Source: Acidimicrobiales bacterium (GTDB lineage Bacteria > Actinomycetota > Acidimicrobiia > Acidimicrobiales > VFJN01). From it: a stretch of DNA of 5,508 bases. Position 1 is the first letter of the stretch. The number at the start of each line of letters is the position of its first letter. The stretch is taken from the NCBI GenBank assembly GCA_016936035.1, contig JAFGPU010000436.1, positions 1 through 5,508 on the forward strand, given 5' to 3'. Position numbers and translations under genes: made by a program. This document shows positions 1-5,416 of the stretch, piece after piece. The notes under the pieces were generated by a model that did not search any database, was not told where the DNA came from, and worked only from the letters and a program-made list of their open reading frames with translations.

Positions 1-732
1 CACGACGAGCTGACGCTCGACCAGCTCTCGGACGCGGAGCGCCACGAGGTGTTCGAGGCGTTCGGCCCCGATCCCGACATGCAGCTGTACGGACGCGGGC
101 TGCGCCGGCGACTGCCGCCCATGCTCGGCGGCGACGCGGACCGCATCCGCATGTCCTACAGCCTGCTGTTCTCCCTGCCCGGCACCCCGGTGCTGTTCTA
201 CGGCGAGGAGATCGGCATGGGTGAGAACCTCGACGCCCACGACCGCTTGGCCGTGCGCACCCCGATGCAGTGGTCGACCGAGCCGGGCGCCGGCTTCTCG
301 ACCGCGCCTCCCGAGGCGTTCCCCACGCCGATGGTCGAGGGCGAGTACGGCCCGCTCGCCGTCAACGTCAGCGACCAGCGTCGCGACGACTCCTCACTCC
401 TCAACTGGTTCGAGCGCCTCATCCGACGGCGCCGGGAGACCCCCGAGCTCGGGCTGGGCTCGTGGACGGTCATCGCCACCGACGAGCCGTCGGTGCTCGC
501 CCACCGCTGCGACTGGGAGGGCTCGACCGTCGTGGCGGTGCACAACTTCTCGGCCGAGCCGTGCCGGGTCGACGTGCCCCTGGACGGCATCGACGACGCC
601 GTCGGCGCCGACGACCTGCTGGACGGCGCCCGCGAGCACCCGCTCGACGCGCCAGTGCTCAAGCTGACCCTCGACCGCTACGGCTACCAGTGGTTCCGCA
701 TCCGCCGCGAGGGCCAGCGCATCACGCCGTGA
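1..732 (+). CDS. GH13 alpha-amylase family enzyme, trehalose-synthase-like (C-terminal part, 5' truncated)
   Basis: The frame is open from the first base, so the start lies outside the window; 243 residues are visible of what is probably a protein of about 550. The window opens on His-Asp-Glu-Leu-Thr-Leu-Asp, matching GH13 conserved region IV (usually NHDELTL in TreS-like enzymes). The Asp at visible residue 2 should be the third catalytic acid, which stabilises the transition state. Other family signatures follow: YGRGLRRRLPPML, then FSLPGTPVLFYGEEIGMGEN (ending at residue 76), RTPMQW (86-91), and SLLNW near 132-136. From about residue 150 to the end is a beta-rich C-terminal domain. Family enzymes act on alpha-1,4/1,1 glucosides: maltose-trehalose interconversion, or alpha-glucosidase action. 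The catalytic Asp and Glu of the barrel lie upstream and cannot be checked, so the exact reaction is open. The protein is probably cytoplasmic. The gene ends 15 bases from the tail of a convergent small gene; no clear terminator hairpin is visible in that gap. Confidence 0.93.
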   Translation, partial: HDELTLDQLSDAERHEVFEAFGPDPDMQLYGRGLRRRLPPMLGGDADRIRMSYSLLFSLPGTPVLFYGEEIGMGENLDAHDRLAVRTPMQWSTEPGAGFSTAPPEAFPTPMVEGEYGPLAVNVSDQRRDDSSLLNWFERLIRRRRETPELGLGSWTVIATDEPSVLAHRCDWEGSTVVAVHNFSAEPCRVDVPLDGIDDAVGADDLLDGAREHPLDAPVLKLTLDRYGYQWFRIRREGQRITP

Positions 733-747
733 CCTGGGGCCGACGGC

Positions 748-882
748 TCAGAGCGAGTCGCGCCGCCGACGGCGCCGGCGCCGCTCCGGCCGTGCCGCCA
801 TCGCGAGCTGGCGCTCACGGCTGATCTTCATCGCGTCGCGCCGCCGTTCCTCGGCGATCAGCTTGGCCAGGTAGATCTCCAT
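748..882 (-). CDS. small arginine-rich protein, 44 residues, unknown function
   Basis: I do not recognise a named family. The 44-residue product starts MEIYLAKLIAEERRRDAM. It has an amphipathic, probably helical first half rich in Glu, Arg and Leu, and a tail with a run of eight Arg followed by Asp-Ser-Leu. The frame stays open upstream to base 951, but the ATG at 880-882 is chosen because AGGAGG sits four bases before it on the minus strand (887-892), the best ribosome binding site in the window. Similar short, charged proteins of unknown function are, as far as I recall, common in actinobacterial genomes. The basic tail could bind nucleic acid or an acidic partner, but this is only inference. 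The Arg-rich end is encoded by GC-only repeats (CGCCGG-type), so low complexity may exaggerate it. The gene is convergent with the GH13 gene and divergent from the cNMP-like gene. Confidence 0.6.
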   Translation of the reverse strand: MEIYLAKLIAEERRRDAMKISRERQLAMAARPERRRRRRRRDSL

Positions 883-886
883 GGTT

Positions 887-892
887 CCTCCT
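887..892 (-). promoter_or_regulatory. Shine-Dalgarno sequence of the 44-residue protein
   Basis: On the minus strand this reads AGGAGG, followed by AACC and the ATG at 882-880. It is a full match to the anti-Shine-Dalgarno core, in a window where most starts have weak sites. It decides the internal ATG over the longer open frame. Confidence 0.75.
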
Positions 893-898
893 CTCGCG

Positions 899-933
899 CC
901 AAGCGTGCGCGTCCGCGCTCCACGCGCGCTTGG
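899..933 (-). repeat. inverted repeat (13-bp arms, 9-base loop) in the leader of the small gene
   Basis: The arms are 899-911 (CCAAGCGTGCGCG) and 921-933 (CACGCGCGCTTGG), around a 9-base loop at 912-920. Eleven positions pair perfectly, including the seven outermost. Read as minus-strand RNA, one of the two remaining positions is a G-U wobble and the other a C-A mismatch. The hairpin ends only six bases before the AGGAGG site, so in the transcript it would sit just upstream of the ribosome binding site. It could be an RNA leader structure, or a DNA operator in the divergent region. There is no U-run after it, so I do not call it a terminator. Confidence 0.55.
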
Positions 934-1035
934 AGAACGCGTGACGACCACGTGGAGACACCGGATCCGGAGATGTCCATGCGCTCTTCAGACCATCTCC
1001 AAGCTCGCGGATGCCCAGGTGGTGATGCTGTCGGC
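934..1035. promoter_or_regulatory. divergent intergenic region with short palindromes
   Basis: This stretch lies between the small minus-strand gene and the cNMP-like plus-strand gene and should hold promoters for both. Visible elements are the palindromes CCACGTGG (948-955) and CCGGATCCGG (961-970), and a 7-bp inverted repeat GGAGATG (969-975) / CATCTCC (993-999). I see no convincing -35/-10 pair on either strand. If the plus-strand gene starts upstream at 952, 973 or 979, part of this region is coding. Confidence 0.3.
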
Positions 1036-1512
1036 ATGTTCTCCCTGACAGATGCCCCGCACTGGCGCCCCCGCCGACGTCGCGACACCAGCCCGCTCGC
1101 CGACGTCCCGTCCCTCCGCGACGGCGACCCCCGCCAGCTCGCCGAGCTGGCGTCCCACACCGACCGTCTGCGTCTGCCTCCAGCGCGCACGCTCGTCCGC
1201 GCTGGCGAGCTGGCCCGCCAGCTGATCGCGGTCGTGTCGGGGGAGGCGACGGCGTACCTTCCCGACGGCCGGGTAGCTGTGCTGCACGCCGGCGACGAGA
1301 TCGGCGGACGCGAGCTGCTCCACAACGAGCGTCACCGCGCCACGGTCGTCACCGCCTCCGACGTCGAGGTCGTCGTCGTCACCGGCCCTGCGGTCCGCTG
1401 GGCCCACCAGACCGGCGTCGCCGATCGCCACACCACGCGGGCGGTCCGGACGGCCCGGGTTGCCACTCGACCGACGGAAGGAATCCTTTCGCATCTGCTT
1501 AGGCGTGCTTAA
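1036..1512 (+). CDS. stand-alone cyclic-nucleotide-binding-like domain protein with degenerate pocket
   Basis: The 158-residue product has a short Arg-rich N-terminus (residues 11-16) and one cNMP/Crp-effector-type beta-roll, about residues 20-125. The fold is read from the pattern LxxxxRLxLPPARTLVRAGE, then IAVVSGEATAY, then VAVLHAGDEIGG, then RATVVTASDVEVVVV. No helix-turn-helix, kinase or channel domain follows; residues 126-158 are a basic tail. In ligand-binding members the phosphate-binding cassette reads F-G-E-x-x-L-L...R-x-A. Here FGE is I89-G90-G91, and the Arg two before the Ala is H100, with R99 and R101 beside it. cAMP binding is therefore doubtful, and a sensing or protein-docking role is more likely. 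Start choice: ATG at 1036 fits the typical short N-terminus but has only a weak AGGTGG upstream. ATG at 979 has GGAG six bases ahead, and GTG at 952 is the longest option. The stop lies 12 bases before the fusion gene, so the two are probably cotranscribed. Confidence 0.72.
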   Translation: MFSLTDAPHWRPRRRRDTSPLADVPSLRDGDPRQLAELASHTDRLRLPPARTLVRAGELARQLIAVVSGEATAYLPDGRVAVLHAGDEIGGRELLHNERHRATVVTASDVEVVVVTGPAVRWAHQTGVADRHTTRAVRTARVATRPTEGILSHLLRRA

Positions 1513-1516
1513 TACC
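1496..1516 (+). promoter_or_regulatory. AT-richer pocket with TGCTTA direct repeat just before the fusion gene; possible promoter
   Basis: TGCTTA occurs at 1496-1501 and again at 1506-1511, exactly 10 bases apart, in an unusually AT-rich patch. CTTAAT (1508-1513) matches four of six bases of TATAAT. The GTG start at 1525 has no Shine-Dalgarno sequence in the preceding 20 bases, so a transcript starting near 1520 would be almost leaderless. I find no good -35 at the right distance. The patch also codes for the last residues of the cNMP-like protein, so it may simply be its 3' end. Confidence 0.25.
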
Positions 1517-1524
1517 ATGCCGCG

Positions 1525-4158
1525 GTGGCGCGACACATCCCGACCAGGAACCGCTCCGCCCTGCCCCTCGCGGCCGACCTCACGCACCACGGCGACCGGC
1601 TCGCCGTCGTCACCGGCGGGCAGCACATCACCTACGCCGACCTGGCCGAACGGGTCGCCGGCACCGCGGCCCTGTTCGGCACCGCCCGGAAGCTGGTGCT
1701 GATCGCCGCGGGCAACGACCTCGGTTCGCTGGTCGCGTACCTCGCCGCCCTCCAGGCCGGACACCCGGCGATGGTGGTGCCGGGCGACAACCCGAGCCAC
1801 GTCGACGCGCTCGTCGACTGCTACGACCCCGACGTCGTGGTGCAGCCGGCGAGCTCCGGCGACCCCGATGTCCGCCGGCCCACATCGGTCCACGACCTGC
1901 ACCCCGACCTCGCGCTGCTGCTGTGCACCTCCGGATCGACCGGCTCGGCGAAGGTCGTGCGGCTGTCGCACCGCAACGTGCAGTCCAACGCCGAGGCCAT
2001 CGCTGCCTACCTCGACATACGCGCCAGCGACCGGGCGGCCACGTCGCTGCCGATGCACTACTGCTACGGCCTGTCCGTGGTGAACAGCCACCTGGTGCGC
2101 GGGGGCGGTCTCGTCCTGACCGACAACTCGGTCGTCGACCCGTGCTTCTGGGACGAGGTGCGCGCGCACGGGGTCACCAGCTTCGCCGGCGTGCCCTACA
2201 CCTTCGACCTCCTCGACCGCATCGGGTTCGCCTCGATGTCGGTTCCCTCCCTCCGCTACGTCACGCAGGCCGGAGGCCGGCTCGACCCCGCCCGCGTCCG
2301 CCGCTACGCCGAGCTCGGCGAGCGCGACGGCTGGCAGCTGTTCGTGATGTACGGCCAGACCGAGGCCACCGCCCGCATGGCCTACCTGCCACCCGAACGG
2401 GCCCGGACGCGCCCCGAGACGATCGGGGTCCCGATCCCCGGCGGGTCGTTCACGATCGAACCCCTGCCGGACGACGAGGCGGGCGACGAAGGCGCCGGCG
2501 CCGACACCGGCGAGCTCGTCTACCGCGGGCCCAACGTCATGCTCGGCTACGCGCACCAGCCCGGTGACCTGGCGCTCGGCGCGACGATCGACGCGCTGCG
2601 CACCGGCGACATCGCCCGGCGCACCGGCGACAGCCTCTATCAGGTGGTGGGCCGGCGCACCCGGTTCGTGAAGCTGTTCGGGCTGCGCATCGACCTGCAG
2701 CGGGTCGAGGACCTGCTGGGCGGCCACGGCATCGTCGCCACCTGCACCGGAGACGACGAGGGCCTGATCGTGGCCGTCGGCGCCGAGGAGGCCACGGATC
2801 ACGTCCAGGGGCTCGTCACCCACCACCTCGGGCTGCCCGCGTCCCGGGTGCACGTCCTCGGCTTCGCCGAGCTCCCGCGGCGAGGCAACGGCAAGCCCGA
2901 CTACGCCGCCATCACCCGCCACGCGCACGCGCAGGCCGCCACCCGCGCCGGCGGCGACAGCCCGGCGGCGACAGGCAACGACCCCGTGCGGGCCGTGTTC
3001 GCCGAAGTCCTCCAGCGCGACGACGTCACCGACGCATCGACGTTCGTCGGTCTGGGCGGCGACTCGCTCTCCTATGTGGAGATGTCGATCAGGCTCGAGC
3101 AGACCCTCGGCCACCTGCCTCCCGGGTGGCACACCACCCCCGTCGGCCGCCTGACCCCGGCACGGCGGGGCTCGCGGCTGCTCCGCCAGGTCGAGACGAG
3201 CGTGGTGCTGCGCGCCGTGGCGATCGTGCTCGTCGTCAGCACGCACGCCGACCTCGTCAGGCTGCCCGGAGGTGCGCACGTGCTGCTGGCCGTCGCCGGG
3301 TTCAACCTCGCCCGCTTCCAGCTGGGGTCGGCGAGCATGGCCCGATCGATCGCCCGGGTCGCGGTGCCCAGCGTGGGCTGGATCGCGGCGGTCGCTGCGA
3401 CGACCGACGAGTACACGCTCGCCCACGTCGCGCTCGTGCACGGCCAGGTGGGGGCGGGCACGGAGTGGCGCTACTGGTTCGTCGAGGCGCTGGTGCAGAT
3501 CCTGGCCGTCGTCGGCCTCGCCTTCGCCGTGCCGGCGGTGCGCCGCATCGACCGCCGGCACGCGTTCGGCGTCGCCCTGCTGGTGCTGGTCGCAGCCCTG
3601 ACGATCCGGTTCGACCTGCTCGGCCTGCCCGATGTGCACCGCCCCCTCTACCGCCCCCACGAGATCGCCTGGATCTTCGCCGTGGGGTGGGCGGCCGCCC
3701 GCGCCTCGTCGCCGGCTCGCCGGATCGCCGTGACCGCCCTCGCCGTGCCGGCCGTTCCGGGGTTCTTCGGGGACCCGGGCCGCGAGGCGCTGCTGCTCGC
3801 CGGGCTCATGGCCCTGCTGTGGGTGCCGAGCGTCCGCCTGCCGGGGCCCGTCACCCGGGTCGTCGGTCCCGTCGCCGGGGCGTCGCTCTACATCTACCTG
3901 TCGCACTGGCAGGTGTACCCACCGCTGCTCGACCGCTACGGCTCGATGGTCGCGATCGTCGGTGCCGTCGCCGCCGGCGTCGGGATCTGGACCGTCGTGC
4001 AGGGGGTGGCTCCCGCCCGCCACCGCGCCACCCGGCGCGCTGGTGGGCTACGCGCTGAGGGTGCCGCGGAGGATGCTCGACCCCGAGTGGGTGGGGTCGC
4101 CGTCGTCGGGCTCGACCGACACGTCGACGATCGGGTAGTCGCGGTAGTCGACGTCTGA
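1525..4158 (+). CDS. adenylation domain - carrier protein - membrane acyltransferase fusion
   Basis: The 877-residue protein has three parts. (1) Adenylation domain, residues 1-470: it activates a carboxylic acid with ATP. Core motifs present are TSGSTGSAK (135-143), YGQTE (276-280), RTGD (359-362), GRRTRFVKLFG (376-386) and the A10 lysine K457 in GNGKPDY. (2) Carrier domain, about 485-545, with GGDSL and phosphopantetheine-attachment Ser514. (3) Integral membrane acyltransferase-3-like domain, about 555-835, with R563...H574 matching the family's N-terminal RAxAI...H signature. It has about ten hydrophobic stretches (for example 652-672, 680-695, 713-727, 755-770, 808-829) and a conserved-looking YIYLSHW ending at 795. 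The logic is activate, load on the carrier arm, and transfer at the membrane, as in D-alanylation systems but in one chain. The A4 region (SLPMHYCYGLSV) lacks the Asp that contacts the alpha-amino group in peptide synthetases, so an aryl or fatty acid is more likely than an amino acid. Substrate and acceptor are unknown. GTG is the first start after the in-frame stop at 1510. The last 36 residues overlap the anti-sigma gene and may be non-conserved. Confidence 0.9.
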   Translation: MARHIPTRNRSALPLAADLTHHGDRLAVVTGGQHITYADLAERVAGTAALFGTARKLVLIAAGNDLGSLVAYLAALQAGHPAMVVPGDNPSHVDALVDCYDPDVVVQPASSGDPDVRRPTSVHDLHPDLALLLCTSGSTGSAKVVRLSHRNVQSNAEAIAAYLDIRASDRAATSLPMHYCYGLSVVNSHLVRGGGLVLTDNSVVDPCFWDEVRAHGVTSFAGVPYTFDLLDRIGFASMSVPSLRYVTQAGGRLDPARVRRYAELGERDGWQLFVMYGQTEATARMAYLPPERARTRPETIGVPIPGGSFTIEPLPDDEAGDEGAGADTGELVYRGPNVMLGYAHQPGDLALGATIDALRTGDIARRTGDSLYQVVGRRTRFVKLFGLRIDLQRVEDLLGGHGIVATCTGDDEGLIVAVGAEEATDHVQGLVTHHLGLPASRVHVLGFAELPRRGNGKPDYAAITRHAHAQAATRAGGDSPAATGNDPVRAVFAEVLQRDDVTDASTFVGLGGDSLSYVEMSIRLEQTLGHLPPGWHTTPVGRLTPARRGSRLLRQVETSVVLRAVAIVLVVSTHADLVRLPGGAHVLLAVAGFNLARFQLGSASMARSIARVAVPSVGWIAAVAATTDEYTLAHVALVHGQVGAGTEWRYWFVEALVQILAVVGLAFAVPAVRRIDRRHAFGVALLVLVAALTIRFDLLGLPDVHRPLYRPHEIAWIFAVGWAAARASSPARRIAVTALAVPAVPGFFGDPGREALLLAGLMALLWVPSVRLPGPVTRVVGPVAGASLYIYLSHWQVYPPLLDRYGSMVAIVGAVAAGVGIWTVVQGVAPARHRATRRAGGLRAEGAAEDARPRVGGVAVVGLDRHVDDRVVAVVDV
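4048..4158. other. 111-base tail-to-tail overlap of the fusion gene and the anti-sigma gene
   Basis: The fusion gene (+) runs to the TGA at 4156-4158, while the anti-sigma gene (-) ends at the TAG at 4048-4050, so both strands are coding here. The anti-sigma end (VEPDDGDPTHSGSSILRGTL) looks family-typical and genuine. The fusion protein's tail (from about residue 842) is an Arg/Val/Asp-rich string with no visible domain, which suggests it reads antisense through its neighbour after losing an earlier stop. No room is left for an intergenic terminator. Confidence 0.7.
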
Positions 4159-4761
4159 CGGCACCTCGTAGGTGCCGTCGGCCCGCATGGGGCCGAGCGA
4201 GACCATGCCCTCGACGTCCTCGTCGATCAGCCACACCTCGTAGAAGCCCCCGGGGTCGGGCAGGGCGGCCACGTCGGCGTCCATGTCGAGCTCGCGATGC
4301 CCGTCGACCTCGACGAGTCGGCCCTCGACACCGGTGACATCGCCGAGCGGCTCGAGCTCGACCGTGGCGACGACCACCCGACCTGCGGCGCCGTCCTGGG
4401 CCAGGACGACCGCGCCGACGATGCCGGCGACGACCACGACGGCCGCTGCCGCCAGCAGCGCGGTCGACCGCCACCAACGCGCGGGGCGGACCACCGACGC
4501 GCCATCGCCGCCGGCACTCGCGGTTCCGCCACCGCTGTCGTCAGCGGCCGGTGGCACGCCACCCGGTCCCGTCGCCTCGGCGGCGACCGTCGCAGCGATG
4601 CGAGCCCAGAGCGCCGGAGGGGGGTCGAGGAGGTCGTGATCCTCGTCGGTCAGCGATCGGGCGACTGCGCCGACGCGCTGGAGAGCGCTGTCGTCGGGGT
4701 CGCCGGTCGCGGGCGACCGCACGGCGGCGAGATCTCGCTCGTCGGGGTCAGGGGGCCGCAT
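4048..4761 (-). CDS. RskA-like membrane anti-sigma factor
   Basis: The 237-residue single-pass membrane protein should hold the sigma factor encoded just upstream inactive at the cytoplasmic membrane. Residues 1-65 form a short cytoplasmic sigma-binding segment ending in a PPPALWARIAATV helix. Residues 66-95 are a Gly/Ala/Pro-rich linker. WWRST and the hydrophobic stretch 101-121 form the membrane segment. Residues 123-237 form the extracytoplasmic anti-sigma-K-type domain, with FYEVWLID (173-180), LGPMRADGTYEVP (189-201), VDVSVEP (212-218) and DPTHSGSSILRGTL at the end. The protein has no cysteine, so there is no zinc HxxxCxxC motif. The N-terminal part is shorter than usual for anti-sigma domains. 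The ATG at 4759-4761 lies inside the sigma gene, 14 bases before its end, and GGAAGG (4767-4772) precedes it by five bases, which fits translational coupling. Release of the sigma factor in this family is by regulated proteolysis; no protease gene is in view. Confidence 0.88.
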   Translation of the reverse strand: MRPPDPDERDLAAVRSPATGDPDDSALQRVGAVARSLTDEDHDLLDPPPALWARIAATVAAEATGPGGVPPAADDSGGGTASAGGDGASVVRPARWWRSTALLAAAAVVVVAGIVGAVVLAQDGAAGRVVVATVELEPLGDVTGVEGRLVEVDGHRELDMDADVAALPDPGGFYEVWLIDEDVEGMVSLGPMRADGTYEVPSDVDYRDYPIVDVSVEPDDGDPTHSGSSILRGTLSA

Positions 4762-5329
4762 CGATGCCTTCCAGGTGTCGGCGCAGTGCGTGGAGCGACC
4801 GCCGGATCTGCGACTTGACGGTGCCCAGCGGTCGTCCAGTCTGCTCCGCGATCTGCTCGTGGGTCAGATCGGAGTAGAAGTCGAGCTCGACGAGCTCACG
4901 GGCATCGGGCCGCAGGCCGTCCAGACCGTTGGCGAGCAGCATCCGCTGAGCGAGCTGGTCGACGTCGTGGCCGGCCGGGGTGGCGGCCACTGCCATGCGG
5001 GCGCGCTCCACCCTCGCCTCGGCGCGTTGACGGCTCCGCAGCGCATCTGTGGCCTTGTGCCGGGCGATGCCCATCAGCCAGCCGCCCAGTGAGCCCCGTC
5101 GGGGGTCGAAACGGTCGCTGGTCCGCCAGGCGGCGACGAACGTCTCCTGCGTCGCCTCATCGGCCATGTCGGGACCGACGGCCCGGCGGCAGAAGCTGTA
5201 GACGACGCGCCCGTAGCGCCGGTACGCGTCCTCGAGCGCGCCGGGCGCACCCGCGTGGAACCGAGCGTCGAGGTCGTCGTCGGCGAGCGTGCCCGCGTCG
5301 GGCTCACCCTCGCCTGGCTCGCTGAGCAC
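4748..5329 (-). CDS. ECF (sigma-70 family) RNA polymerase sigma factor
   Basis: The product is 193 residues from the GTG chosen here. Region 2 spans about residues 24-103, with the DEATQETFVAAW (57-68) and FDPRRGSLGGWLMGIARHKATD (74-95) segments that bind core polymerase and the -10 element. Region 4 spans about 136-187, with the helix-turn-helix LTHEQIAEQTGRPLGTVKSQIRRSLHALR (155-183) that reads the -35 element. Region 3 is absent, as expected for ECF factors. The frame stays open to an ATG at 5470 (240 residues). I prefer GTG at 5329 because the extra 47 residues are low-complexity (PLTPLTPLAP), are coded by tandem repeats and use more A/T third positions (about 12 of 47 codons against about 6 of the next 52, counted by hand). 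ECF domains usually begin within about 25 residues of the start. Neither start has a good ribosome site; TACCGT six bases before the GTG could be a -10 for leaderless mRNA. The gene overlaps the anti-sigma gene by 14 bases. Confidence 0.87.
   Translation of the reverse strand: MLSEPGEGEPDAGTLADDDLDARFHAGAPGALEDAYRRYGRVVYSFCRRAVGPDMADEATQETFVAAWRTSDRFDPRRGSLGGWLMGIARHKATDALRSRQRAEARVERARMAVAATPAGHDVDQLAQRMLLANGLDGLRPDARELVELDFYSDLTHEQIAEQTGRPLGTVKSQIRRSLHALRRHLEGIDAAP
4767..4772 (-). promoter_or_regulatory. Shine-Dalgarno sequence of the anti-sigma gene, inside the sigma gene
   Basis: On the minus strand this reads GGAAGG, five bases before the ATG at 4761-4759. It lies within the last codons of the sigma factor gene, supports the chosen start, and fits coupled synthesis of the two proteins in near-equal amounts. 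Confidence 0.6.
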
Positions 5330-5355
5330 CCGGTCACGGTACCGAACGCGGCCAC

Positions 5356-5381
5356 CCAGGGTGGCGAGACGCGCACCCTGG
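5356..5381 (-). repeat. 8-bp perfect inverted repeat upstream of the sigma gene
   Basis: CCAGGGTG (5356-5363) and CACCCTGG (5374-5381) are exact inverted copies around a 10-base loop. The element lies about 27 bases before the preferred GTG start. It could be an RNA hairpin in the leader or an operator. The overlapping CCACCCAGGGTGG (5352-5364) is a second, mutually exclusive palindrome using the same left arm. Confidence 0.45.
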
Positions 5382-5416
5382 ACCGGCGCGAGCGGTGTGA
5401 GCGGTGTGAGCGGCGC
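5381..5416. repeat. four tandem 9-base repeats
   Basis: On the plus strand the units are GACCGGCGC (5381), GAGCGGTGT (5390), GAGCGGTGT (5399) and GAGCGGCGC (5408). The middle two are identical and the outer two differ by two or three bases. The 9-base period keeps the reading frame and gives PLTPLTPLAP if translated on the minus strand. Confidence 0.6.

Noticed and set aside
770..783. Perfect palindrome CGGCGCCGGCGCCG, considered as a terminator between the GH13 gene and the small gene.
   Set aside because: It lies inside the Arg-run codons of the small gene, has no loop and no T-run, and is expected in GC-only repetitive codons.
969..999. GGAGATG / CATCTCC inverted repeat as an operator or hairpin.
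   Set aside because: Seven-base arms with a 17-base loop can arise by chance in a region this size; kept only as a note in the intergenic entry.
988..4023. A 1011-codon open frame on the minus strand, antisense to the cNMP-like and fusion genes.
   Set aside because: Its product is rich in Gly, Arg, Asp, His and Val with no domain or motif. Long stop-free antisense frames are expected where codons end in G or C, and the plus-strand proteins have clear motifs throughout.
1525..4158. Interpretation of the fusion as a conventional peptide synthetase module.
   Set aside because: There is no condensation, thioesterase or reductase domain, the amino-contacting Asp seems absent, and the C-terminal third is a multi-pass membrane domain.
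4297..4818. Plus-strand open frame opposite the sigma and anti-sigma genes.
   Set aside because: It has no recognisable motif and overlaps two well-supported minus-strand genes; it is a shadow of them.
5381..5416. Tandem 9-mers as a CRISPR or mobile-element end.
   Set aside because: Units are contiguous without spacers, only four copies, and no cas genes or transposase are present.
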